64,000 nt of DNA from Botryotinia globosa (Eukaryota > Ascomycota > Leotiomycetes > Helotiales > Sclerotiniaceae): assembly GCA_014898425.1 (NCBI GenBank), contig RCSZ01000010.1:992001-1056000 (forward strand). Reading direction: 5' to 3'. The position numbers were made by a program, and so were the translations under genes. This document shows, one piece after another, positions 1 through 11,326 of this stretch (the first letter of the stretch is position 1; every line of letters starts with the position of its first letter). The notes under the pieces were generated by a model that did no database searches, was not told the origin of the DNA, and worked only from the letters and a program-made list of their open reading frames with translations.

Positions 1-1
1 C

Positions 2-460
2 GAGGTCTCGAAGATATTTGGCCCACACCTCTGTGGAACCGATGTTTTTGATGTTTCACAAGGTCAATCTGCAGACCCCAAAGCAAATAAGCGTTGGGAG
101 GATCTACGCAAGCGTGTGATCGAACACAACGTTCGAGTTGTTGCCAAATACTATACTCGAATTCAAATGCCCCGATTAACACAACTTCTTGATCTGACGG
201 AAGATGAGACGGAGAAATACATCAGCGAGTTGGTCACTGCCAAAACTGTTTTTGCCAAGATCGACAGACCTGCTCGTATCGTCAACTTTGCTAAGCCAAG
301 AGATGCGGATGATGTCCTTAATGAATGGAGTGGAAATATGAAGACTTTGTTAGGGTTGCTCGAAAGAATTGATCATTTGATCACCAAGGAGGAAATGATG
401 GCTAGAATCCAACCAAACAAGTCATCAAAGGGCTCAAAAACTGGAAAGGTCAAGGCATAA
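2..460 (+). CDS. RPN5: 26S proteasome regulatory subunit RPN5 (PSMD12), C-terminal part
   Basis: This is the last exon portion of a gene that begins outside the window; 152 residues are visible and the frame is open from base 2. The protein is a PCI-domain subunit of the proteasome lid, which helps dock the Rpn11 deubiquitinase and stabilises the lid. The visible part holds the end of the PCI winged helix (around YYTRIQMPRLTQLLDLT) and the C-terminal helix segment with IDRPARIVNFAKP and the ending that runs through LITKEEMMARIQP. This order matches the C terminus of fungal and animal Rpn5/PSMD12. A short lysine-rich tail (KSSKGSKTGKVKA) follows. The neighbour at 624-1542 is convergent, with about 160 bp between the stop codons. 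Family assignment is confident; the upstream part cannot be judged. Confidence 0.93.
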   Translation, partial: EVSKIFGPHLCGTDVFDVSQGQSADPKANKRWEDLRKRVIEHNVRVVAKYYTRIQMPRLTQLLDLTEDETEKYISELVTAKTVFAKIDRPARIVNFAKPRDADDVLNEWSGNMKTLLGLLERIDHLITKEEMMARIQPNKSSKGSKTGKVKA

Positions 461-623
461 TGATCTTTCCTAATCTACCATTAATGATACCTACCTCTTT
501 GTACAATTATTCTAGATTCTAAATGACATGAATCTCTTGCCCATGCCTATCTATCTAATTCTAGCTCTGTGATTCCATTGATCCTATGTATACTCAATCC
601 ATTGAGTAAGGCTCTTCGCCAGC

Positions 624-1542
624 TTAGAAAGGAACATCCATATCCTCGACGCTCTCTTCAGCCGCTGGCTTCTTTTCATCCAAACACTTAACCATAAAAC
701 CCACAGCCACATTACCAAATTCCTTTCCCATTGGGACAAAATGACCCCCTGGATGATAGCACACCTCCCTGCTTCCCTCCTCGCTCGCCTCTACCAAAGC
801 CATACTCCTATGTTCTTCCACGACCGTATCCAAACTCCCAATGACATGCAGAATACGTGTTTTTAGAGGGGGTGTATAAAATGCGGCGTATCCATCATAA
901 GGTGCGTAGAAGCCGGAATAAGAAATGCAGAATTTGAGGGGAGGGTGGTGGAGTTGTTGTTTCAGGGCAGTAAAGGAGGAGGGGTAGGGGATTGCTTCGG
1001 ATGGGGTTTTAACGCATTGGAGCGCAAAAGCACTTTCACGATTCGACTCCAATAAACTGGCTACAAAATATGCGGCGCATGCACCTTGGGAAAATCCAAT
1101 AACTCCATCAATTCCTCCTGCTTCGCGGATTGTCGTTGCGATTGTATCGAGGCCTTTTTCAATGCCAGCATATCTAGCTCCGCCGGTCTCGCGTTTCCAC
1201 CATCCGTATGCGTCGGTTGGTGCTAAGAACGGGTCGGAGGAGGGTGTATATCCGGGGATATCGGCTGGTAGAAGGGGAATTGGAGCGGTGGGATATAGGA
1301 GCTGGACGCCGCCGGGGTAAACGGGATGAGACAGATGGAATTGGCGAGCGAGGAGTTTGGTTAGGGCCTTGGTCTTGGAATTGAAGGACGGCCCGGATTG
1401 AGTGTAGCCTGTATAAAATTAGCGATTCGAATGACGAGGACGAATGCATAAAAGGAGGAGAAAACTACACACCATGCAACATCAAAATCTTAAGTTTCCT
1501 TAGTCCAGGCCCCTCCGCGGGTGTCGTGCCATTTGTAGACAT
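624..1542 (-). CDS. FSH-type serine hydrolase (FSH1 family), two exons
   Basis: Exons 1542-1473 and 1408-624 are separated by a 64-bp GT-AG intron, giving 284 residues. The splice restores the family motif MLHGYTQSG, which neither exon encodes alone. The alpha/beta-hydrolase signature is complete: nucleophile Ser130 in GFSQGA, Asp217 in GSLDTVV and His246 in PGGHFVPMG. This places it in the fungal FSH family (yeast Fsh1-3, human OVCA2 relatives), esterase-like enzymes whose physiological substrates are mostly unknown. I chose the ATG at 1542 because it matches the usual family start. The reading frame is open further upstream, and an ATG at 1668 would add a 42-residue, arginine- and serine-rich, mitochondrial-targeting-like leader. 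It is convergent with RPN5. Confidence 0.88.
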
Positions 1543-1719
1543 ACTTTGCGTATCTGAGCAAAATCTACGTAAACGTGGCAAAACTATGGACCTAGAGGAA
1601 AGAGAAAGAATTTGAGTGTGGAAGAGAAACGGAGTTCGAGAGAGTGGAATCGAAAAGATATGGTGCATTTTTGAGAGAGGATATCTATCGATGGAGATAA
1701 GGAGGGGGGGACATGACAA

Positions 1720-2952
1720 ACTCGGGTCAGCCTTGCGCTAGGCTCGTTTTGGGCCGGCGAGGTTGTGGGGTTGTGAGTTGAACATCTTTGCAGTGGTTTT
1801 TAATCTCAAAATTGGGCAACTGTTGTTTTAGATGAGTATTAATGTTACTATTCATCGTTTGTGGTCATTGTCCCCTGGTTTCGTAGTCTGGTCGTCGCGC
1901 AAAACTCGATCACGATGTTCGCATGGCACTGAGTTCGGTAATAAAAGACATCAAAAGCTTTCTCTAATATAGAGTACTGAAAAATATTCACATTCTAATT
2001 TGCAAAGTCTTCAGAACGTGCAAACTTTTATCTGGCATGATAACCTTAATGTACTGAAGATATAAGAACCGAATCGTCGCCGCCCCCTTGTTCCACTTTG
2101 TAGGTGAACCTTAGCGAGTATCACCCCTCTCCTTTCACTAATATACGAACCTAGAAACGCAATCTGATATTGCAAACTCGATCCAGATTTGACATTTGTT
2201 ATCATGAACTTTAATGTCTTCTGAAAAAGAGTTTCGATTCCATTGACTTTTATCATATTTCTATCAATTTCCGAGAGCAGGAAATTTCACTTCTCGAAGT
2301 ACGTGAAAAGGTTTGAGACATATGGGCTTCTGTCGGATGGAAAACTCGATTCTCTCGGAACATGAACGTCTTTTTATCCTTTGCTTATGAAATTCTCACA
2401 GCATTCATAAAAAACACAACTCATTCACGGGGTAAGAAATAGCATCGTGGGTCGACAATCTGCTGGTGAGAATAGTAGAGGAAGCCTGTTCGTCCCGAGA
2501 GATCTAAGTCTCAATCTCTCAGGTCGAACAGGCTACCAGAATCTCAACAATATCATCAGAAAGCGTTTCTGGATACCTTATCTTCTTGCTTCAACTTCCA
2601 GGCGGTGTTTGCGGTGTCAGATGACACCAATCCGCGACTCCACGAACGGAGCCTTCCAAAAGCCATCTCAATAATATATGCAATTTGCGATTACTTCGGT
2701 TCTTGGCTGAGAATTTTCTGATCAATTCAAGAAATACAGACATGGAGAGCTTGAAACCGGATTGCTTTCGCTTTTCCATGGGCCTTATGACTCCAATTTC
2801 CAAGAACCCCTCTCAAAATTCGAATAATGCATTACCAGGCTCCGAGCAAGCTTCCCAGATATCATCTATGGCGCCTTACTATCGAATAAAACGAACAGCT
2901 TATCAGCCTGCGACTCAAGGAAATGGAGCAATCAATTAAACATTTGACCATA
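1720..2952. other. Intergenic region, no gene supported
   Basis: Only short ORFs in conflicting frames occur here, and none has a recognisable domain or plausible splice structure. The one clear structure is the 21-bp-arm hairpin at 2483-2534, listed separately. Confidence 0.6.
2483..2534. repeat. Strong inverted repeat (21-bp arms, 10-nt loop)
   Basis: The left arm at 2483-2503 begins AGCCTGTTCG and the right arm at 2514-2534 ends CGAACAGGCT. Nineteen of 21 positions pair; the mismatches are T2493/T2524 and C2496/A2521. The loop is 2504-2513. The element lies in a gene desert about 0.4 kb downstream of the hypothetical gene at 2953-3756. It could be a small-RNA precursor, a remnant of a palindromic transposon end or a recombination relic; the sequence alone does not decide. 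Confidence 0.85.
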
Positions 2953-3756
2953 TCACCACACGCACTCATCGGCCTCTGCCCTCCAATATCCATCACCAAG
3001 TTCTTCTACGTCCTGCTCGTTTTCATAGAAAGTAGCATCATATTCCCGCATTATCTCCACCCTCTCATCCATATCCACTGCCAAATTAATTCTCCCGAGA
3101 TCTCTCGGCAATAAATTCTTCATGCCTTCATGCGTATCATATCTTAATACCCAAACACCTCCTCCGTCTGTTGACCATCCGAAGATTAGGGTTCTTTTCT
3201 GTGCATTAGCAAGCATTGAGGACGCCACACCTATTTCCGGGTAATCATAATCTAGAGAAGTCCATCTAATCGCGTGATGACGTTCGCTACTCCACCAGAT
3301 TGCCCCAACCTTTCGCATCAAGACACAAAATTCATCCTCATCAAAAGGATCATGTGACCTTTGAGTTGGATAAAGACGAGTCAGAGATAGGAAATTCATA
3401 TCCACGGTATTGGCATTGTCTTTGATGAATATACCACCGGTAGAGGGATAGCCATAAACCGTGCAACCAATAGTGTTGAATATAGATCGCATGGTGTAAT
3501 TGAAGGCGGGATTGAGTAGACGACGTTCCGCTGCCATGCGGGAGGCCGCTTCAAGTATTGGGTCTACTGGACGTGGTTCACTTGGAAAAGAAGACTGGAA
3601 GGTGCTATGAACTTTCTCCACAATCATGGGACTGATACCGAAGGAGTTTGCTAGGAAAAGGAGTACATAAATCCCTGCACTAAGTGTATATGAGTGGCAT
3701 GCCAAGTGAAAAGAATATGAGTCTTACCCGACACCTAAAATTGCTGGGAAAAGCAT
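2953..3756 (-). CDS. Hypothetical membrane-anchored or secreted protein, two exons
   Basis: Exons 3756-3728 and 3679-2953 flank a 48-bp GT-AG intron (donor GTAAGAC, acceptor CACTTAG), giving 251 residues. The first exon is only 29 nt; after splicing the N terminus reads MLFPAILGVGAGIYVLLFL, a hydrophobic stretch that would act as a signal peptide or membrane anchor. The remainder is soluble, with many tryptophans and acidic residues, and ends in a Trp/Asp/Glu-rich tail. I recognise no catalytic motif or named domain. The small intron, consistent phase and long open frame argue that it is a real gene. Its function is unknown. Confidence 0.7.
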
Positions 3757-4400
3757 TTTAGTGAAATATTTTGAGTTCACGGGGATTTGTTCGGGGAATG
3801 CAACGAGCAATGTATAAATTCTGTCATCTTTCTACTTTTTTGTCCTTGGATTTGACGTTATAAGATGTTGTTGCCTAGTCTCGCTAAGCGGCTAAGTGAT
3901 AGGTATGCTTTCCATAAGCTGCGACGAAAAGACTTGGGGTGAACGCAGAAATGGTCTTTTATCAACAACACCACCTTCAAATTGTATTTCTTATGTTCAA
4001 AATTGGTGCACACTTCTTTCACTCTACGACGCACGGAATCAATTAACCACAGTGGCCAACATTTCATTTACCTAGACACTTTACAACTAGAAAGGGCATT
4101 CTGGATCTCACGTTCATAGCATCAACGCCAAAGGCGAACAAGTGTATGAGGTTTAGATTTTGCGGGTGCAATCACTAGACTATTATTCAGCGGCGCAATC
4201 GCTCTGACTGCCTATGGTGTCCTAGGTTGATGACTTGTCCTTAGTCCTGTTCCCAAACCTCCCCCCTTCCCTCTCTAAATCTCGATAGAATTGTCTATCT
4301 AAAACAATTTGTTCCCGCATACTCAAATTCGGATTTTTCTTGTTTCAAAGAAACCTGATCCGCTAGTAATTAATGCTGGCCCAGCATTCATTCTGCCCTC
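3757..4400. other. Intergenic region, nothing recognised
   Basis: No coding or RNA signal is visible apart from the start of the minus-strand gene at 3756. Confidence 0.5.
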
Positions 4401-5196
4401 TTAGTTATGGGGTGCCATCTTCCACAAGAACTGCATCTCTTTCCAATCAAGATCAAAGGAAATTTTAACTTCTGAAATTGTGAGGTCAGGTAGATATCTT
4501 CTTGGAGCAGCGCAAACAATAATGACCATTCTTGAACCATTTAAAGATGTCTCTCCTGAAAATCTATTATTCATGCCAGAGTTCTGATCCCGTAAATCGC
4601 ATTTTATATTGTGGTTGCTATCTTTCCTTGTATGCATAAGTAATGTTTCAAGGCGTGCCTTGAACTTCTGAACACTCTCACCTTCTTCGTGTTTGAGTTT
4701 CGCTTCCATCCACTGTCTTATTTCTCTCGCTGAATGTTAGCTGGATGCTATTAGCCTCAATTCTGAGTCGTTATGAACTCAAAAAACACCAGGATTGAGT
4801 TTTTATCTGCAAGTTTTGTAGGTTTCGAGACACGGAAGCGTATATCTTTTGATTTACCGATCTCGGTAGCACCTCTCACCGAGCCAGTCTTCTTATTGAT
4901 ACATCTGACTATAGCATCTATATGTCGGATTATCTGACTAAAGCCATTAGTTACGCGTCAATACATCGTGCGAATATATTGAGACCAATGTTGTATCTAT
5001 ACTTTTCGCTCTCAATTTGTGCTGTCATGTTTCTCACGTTATCCATCAATCGTTTGCTGTCCTCTTGTTTAAGCAGCCACTTCATCTTACGCAAGAGTGC
5101 CTTTTCTTGATCCTTCGGTCTTTGCTGAGTCTTCCCATCTTCTAAAGGCCAAAACAGGCCAAAACAGGAATTTTTCCAAGTTGAGTCTACATACAA
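4401..5196 (-). pseudogene. Possible decayed gene fragment (helical, STAND N-terminal-like or gag-like)
   Basis: Several minus-strand frames carry protein-like helical sequence but are broken by stops and frame changes. At 5196-4951 a segment contains RKMKWLLKQEDSKRLMDNV, which resembles the helical N-terminal region found on some fungal STAND/NLR-like proteins. The same frame region continues toward about 4790 after a stop. At 4730-4620 another segment reads REIRQWMEAKLKHEEGESV and then QKFKARLETLL; this could equally be a retroelement gag fragment. No intron set joins them cleanly. What is seen is a broken coding-like stretch; the family names are guesses. Confidence 0.25.
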
Positions 5197-8100
5197 ACTT
5201 TCCCTAACATCGAATTCTTGAGGTGATTTCCTCTAAGCTCTTACTTTTAACGACTACCTCGATTCTTGAACAATATATTTATCCTCCAACATCCCATCTG
5301 AAAGTTGTGTATTCCGTCAAGCATAGTACCCACTTCTATTTTCGTCGGTTTGACACCTTGAGTGTAGCGAAAACATAATGCACTAATGTGTGAAGTTAAT
5401 TGTCAGATCTGACAGACAGCTCCTATGGCGGATGAAATATCTGTTGCTTTTTACTACCAATGTTCCGCAAAAATTACAGTATTGCACAGATTATATAATA
5501 AGATATTTCCGAGTCAGAAAGTCAAGAATTCATCGTCAGATTACACCTACCTAATCATTTCAAGCACATAAGTTGCCACACAAGAGAAAGTCACTGCGAA
5601 GCCATTTTGATAAAAGTTTTGACAGTCACTAAGATTTCGCACACGAAAGAGGCGGTCCAGTGCACCTGTTCATGCAGGACTACCTTTTATTTGGTCGCCA
5701 TAAAGCAAGAAACACGCAGTGCTCTTCCAGGAATTAGAGCGATTCGCCTGGGCAATTTTGGTTTGACAAGGCGATATGTGAAACGACTTCGAGTTTGTAA
5801 AATTCCTTCCACTTATTGCTTCAGTCAGACTACTGGAGACGAGATTTCAGTTTGTGGAATTGTGAACGATGGGAGATATTTTTCTTCCTTGGAAGACATT
5901 CATTTACAATTTCTCTACTGGTAAGATATTGTTCAAAGATATTTTCATCAGATCATCCATGCCCTTTCTCTTCAAGGAGAGCTAAATATACCAGTTTCAC
6001 CCACGGTTCTTCATCTCCAAACTTTGTAAGAAATGTACCCCTCTCCAACTCAGTTCTTTGGGGCATTAGGTGTTCTCAATTGTGGACAAGGAATAGATAC
6101 TGGTTTTGACATACTCTTGAACTTTAAGAAACTTTAGAAGCTTCTCTGAAAATATTTCTCTGATCCAGACTAGGATGATAATGCTCGAAAGTTTATTTAA
6201 TAGATACCTACTCAAAGTATTCAGCAGTAGATGGAAATAACCCCGTTGACCTCGCTACCATAATTGGACATCCATAACTTTCAGCTTTTTTGGTTGATTG
6301 GATGGGTAACTAAAGTCAAGATGGGACGCTCCTATTCTGCTGGTGTCTTAAGAGGTGATTTGATGGTGATCTGTAAGCTAATGAGGCCGAGAAAAGAGGG
6401 TTTGCAGTAGAACAACGAGTAACGGTGCTTGAATTTTTTTGAACTTGTTGTGATTCTGGATGTATGAATGGAGTAGAAATTGATGTCGATAGTATAGAGG
6501 GGTAGAATTCAGTTATTAATTTGTTATATCAATACTAATATATGATTTGATACTAGGTATACCTGGAGGTTCTTGAATCACATGGTTGATTTCATTCGAA
6601 CTTTGAAGATCAGATGATATTTGTCCTCGGTCATTTGATATTCATACGGCAATTGTGAGTTAGCTTTGTACAGTCAACCATCGATTTGAGTATCAAATCA
6701 TATTCAACCCCCAGATCGCCGAGCAGAGAATATCGCGAAAACTACAAGGTCTGTACAATTTCCAATGTCTGGGCAGCCGTTATTCCACGTGTGATGAGTG
6801 ACAGAAGACAATTTGACAATTTGACCATCGTAACACTCAGATACTATGACAAGCGTGATTGGTATCACCAAAAGTCTCACTGCAATGATAATCGAGAGGC
6901 TCAAAATGCGAGTGTCACAGAAATACGAGTTAAGACGAGACATACATGTATGCCGGCGGGAATGTTAGGATGAACACGGTACCTGCATTAAAGACTTCAA
7001 AGGATCAAGTCCTAGGGTTCACGGCAGCGTGGTCTGTACTTCGTAGGACACTGGTAACACTTTACAGCATGAAATTTGAACCACTGCCTAAATTGGGGAA
7101 GCACTCGTTCGTTCACTGCGCTGGCAACCACGTTCCACTGTACAAGAAAGAAATACGGATATCTGGAGTCACGACACCCGGGATCGTCAGGCCGGCATAG
7201 TGTTAATCTCTTTCTTGAAAGGATGAGAGGGCTAGAAGAAAAGGGAACCTCTGGAGCGAACGCGGAGAAGTGCGACTTTGCAAAGTTTCAGGACTTGGCA
7301 TGCTGGCATGCAATTTCGGAAAGTATGGACAGAAGTTTTCGTAGAAATATTCTTGCGAAGGATGAACATTGAACAGCAAATTGAAGAAAACAAATTCGAA
7401 CGCGTATCGACTCTCGAACCCAGGATAAAAGATGAAAAATATGCAATTCACAAGTTCCACAGAATTAGTGAAGTTTTCTCCGTTCCTCTCCTCCATCGGT
7501 TCGCACCCGCCTTGCGTAGATACAACTCCACCATGACGTTATCAAGACTCGATTAGTTGAATCTGGGCTGTTTATTCAATAAATTGAAAACCACGTAAAC
7601 AATATTGAACTTTAATATGCATAGTCCGTAAATCGAAGGCCAAAGTAAATATAGTATAGAGACCCCATAGTTCATTTCCGCTTATCGCCAGGAAATGTCT
7701 TAGACTCTTAGGGGCGCTTGATATCGACACTAACGCCATATTAAACCTCTTGGTATACTGCACGTGAGTAGATGGAGGATCTGCGTTTGCGTTATAATCA
7801 GGATGATCGTTGCGCAAGTTGAAAAAGAACGTTGAAATACGACTGTGATAAAATCTGAGGGCGGCGAGCGCGGAGATTTTTTTTGTGAGAGATAGGAGAA
7901 AGGAACACGTTCTCGTATTACCTCACCTTACTTCTCGGTCTTTTGTTACTTGTCACCTACGCAAAGACGGTGTGATGAAAATCCGATTATCTTGCTTGCA
8001 CATGCTTCCCGTGTACTGTACCTTTTCTTTTCCCCCTCGAGTTTGAGTAAGATGCAAGATGTGTGTACCTGCAGATTTTTCTAACTGTCTTTGATGCACG

Positions 8101-11100
8101 CAATTCGCCAATGCAAGGCAAGATCTCCAGACTCGAGCTGACATAAGATTCCCAACCTCCTGAGCTGATGACACATGAGATGAAAATGGGAATACAGCGA
8201 ATACGAAAAGTACGAAGAGAAAAGAGAGGAAGGATTCTTTCGTACAAAGTAAATACCTCTTTGGACTGGGGCGGAATATCAGAGTTTCTTGAAGCCAAAT
8301 GAACACACTTGATTTGTTCTTGACCTCTGAAAATAATCAAAGATGGGTTTCAACAGGTTTTTGGCCCTTGCAACGTCATCCTTGATCCTCTAGCGAAGAG
8401 AATAGAGAATCTATTTAATCTGAAACGATGGAATGAGATTGCTCGGACTAGAGTCTTGGATAGGAAACCACGAGGGTAGCAGGGATTATGATTGTGATTG
8501 TGTGAGATAGAATAGGACAGTTACCTACGAGGTTACTATGTAGAAAGTGGAAGAGTGGAATGAAGATGTCTAATTTGAAGATGCCGAATTTATTGAAAAG
8601 CTTCCGGCGTTTCGCTGATACAGAGTAGTAGAGGATTATAGCGTGTGACTCGCATGCGTGGTATTTGCTTGAAGCTTTTTGAGTATGTATAGTGCGAGAG
8701 TATATGAGTACCAGCAGGTAGTTGTTTGCATTTGTCTCTGTTGTGTGGTGTTGTGCTGTGTCGTGATGATGCTATTTCCACGCTCCTTGCTTGTTCCTGG
8801 ATTCGCCCGTTTCCCGTGCGGCCGTTACTCACAGGCTAAAAGGAGATGGCAGGAGCTGGAGTGCTTTGGTGTTTGGCATCGGAATAGGTTGGCAACTAAG
8901 ATAATGCATCATGATAAGAAAGGTGTAACTGAGTAAGACGAACGATAAAAGCGGCCATGGATGTAACGCTCTGCTAGGTATTCGATTGGTTGTTGGTCCG
9001 ACGCGAGCACCGTAATGTATTATGTATCAAAAGAAATCCTGCTGCTTTGACATTTCATACTCTTCTAGAACAACTGATCAACTAATTAGTAAATCAACTA
9101 ACTGATTAACCATCTAGATCACCTAATTAGACCTCAAAATATACTTAGGCATGGCATCCATTGACTTAGCTTTCTACCCACCAACGAAATCGAGATACAA
9201 AAACTAAATCTAGGACATTTCTTTTAGTCCCTGCAAATGTCGTGACCCGCAGAAAACTCTCGAGATCTCTTCGACCGTTCGACGACCTGTAAAGTTTAAA
9301 CTCCCCCAAAAACCTCTCCAAGAATTCAGATCTGATCAATCAATAACCACGGTCCCTTGCAACTGGAACCTTTCCTTTTTCAACTCTATCGTACCGTACG
9401 GAGTACTTTGTATTGTTATTTCTTCTCCAATGTCTTTTCCATCACCTTGCATAAGCAGGGGACAAATTTTGTATGGCGAGAGACATAGCCCTTATCCATG
9501 GGTCAAATGGTATGGGTCATGGATAATTCGGGGAACAAGGTATAGAAACTTTGTCCAGATTGAAGGCCTTTCTGCAAGATTCATGCCCGTCAGCCAGAAT
9601 TATCACATTGAAGGGTCGAATAGAGTACTTTGAATGTCTACCCTGCACGGCACTGTCTTCTCTGCACTGCTGTCCACACCAAGTACTTCCTTCGTCTATG
9701 TACTGCGTGCCCCCATTCCCCTCATTTATACGAAGAAAATAGAGCATGTCCCCTTAGGATTCGGAAGAGCCCCCCAAATTTGTTCATTGCCAGGTTCTCA
9801 TCAGGGGAGTAGATATTGATCAGACCATCCATTCATTCTCTTTGCTGACCGGTGCGAACAAATTGGTGTGATTCGAGAAGAATATCGTAGATCCTTCCTT
9901 CCCATTTGTCGAAGCGTTTCCCAAGTCACCACTTCCTTTCTCATCAACGCCTTTCTCGATTTCGAACTTGAACTCGCCCGAACTCGACTCAATTCGATTT
10001 CCTGTGGCTTCATTTCATTGTCGATAACTTTCTTTAAATTCATAACCCAAGCCTTGCGCTTCAGCATTGCTTGATCGATCGACGGGCTCGAAGCTCTTTT
10101 TTTTTTTGTTTTTTTTGGATACAATAGGCTGGCGATAGGATCTCGATTCTGAAACAACCAAAGAATACCTACCTACCTACAAGCTTCGAAAGCTTCCTTC
10201 TACATACAGTCAAATTCCCTCGTCAAAATAAATACTGGCGCCCAATCTTTCAACTTGCACCTAGAGAGACTGGCTTCTCCCACAACAAGCAGGTTTGACG
10301 ATCAGAACGTTTGAGGTCGACGAAGGGATTTATACATTTTCTCTTCGACTTCAGGAAGCTATCGGGGATTTTGGGAGAGAAGAGAGAATAATTCAGGGAA
10401 GGCTTCATACCAATTCAAGGATCCACGCAGGCTTGCGAAACACCAAATGTATGTGAACGATTTCAACATACTCGATGATTACCCGTAGTGTGCTATAGTG
10501 AGGAATTTTCGGCCTTTTGGTTTAGTTGTGACGACCTTGTTGCATGAGATAATTCTCATATCTCATACTGTTATGCCTTTTCTCAATTGATCACCAAGGC
10601 ACACTATCTATTTGAAGTTTCTGTTTAGTCAAAAGCCCTTGGAAGTTGATACCGAGACCATCTTGTATCTTGCCATATGGCCCCTCTTCATCTCCAGTCA
10701 ATCTTTTGCCTCTTTTGCCTCTTTTGCCCCTGGTTCTATTCTGCTTTCTTGCTTTCATTGCGCGCAGGTCATTTTTCGCTGGCGATAGTTACTAATTGAT
10801 TGTGCTTGAGTAGTTTACACTCTCTAAAATTGCCATAGTGCACATTCAACTTTACAGATTGCCTTGATTGGCTTTTTCATTCACTACATACGAATCACCT
10901 TCGAGCTTTGATATGCGAAAGTATACATCGGTCCAATAGACATTCAATCCTTTTTATCTTCATTAACGGTTCACAGTGAACCGAAATTACGCTCTTTAGC
11001 AATTTTATGTTCTTCTAACATCAAGGTTCGCCCTCAACATCTTTCAAAAAAGAAAGAAAAGAAAATCGGCGCGCAAGCTCAATCGTCGGCTGAAAGTTTC

Positions 11101-11326
11101 ATTGTGGCGCGGCATATCCTGGGAAAAGCTATTGGTCATTTACAAGTTGGCGGAAAAAGAAATCTATTAAAGTGCGAAAATAATAATCTCAACGAAACGG
11201 CTTCATGCAGATACGACCGAAATAAATACACGGAAGAATCCGAGTGATTGGATATTGGTCCGAATTTGCGGATACCTCAATATCATTTCACCATTGGTAG
11301 TACGAACGGTTTAATATCTCTATCAG
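5197..11326. other. Long gene-poor region
   Basis: About 6.1 kb with only short ORFs, none with a recognisable domain, a good start context or consistent introns. Small curiosities are a duplicated GGCCAAAACA at about 5149-5170 and a CT-rich tract around 9,890-10,200, which is typical of long fungal 5' untranslated or promoter regions. The last 1-2 kb probably serves as promoter and 5' UTR for the large gene starting at 11327. I see no rRNA, tRNA or transposase. Confidence 0.55.

Noticed and set aside
6686..7556. Overlapping plus-strand ORFs of 84-98 codons
   Set aside because: No recognised domain, mutually overlapping frames, no convincing start or intron pattern.
9801..10157. 118-codon minus-strand ORF rich in Lys and Ser
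   Set aside because: It lies in a CT-rich presumed promoter/UTR tract whose reverse complement naturally codes Lys, Glu and Arg; no domain or splice support.
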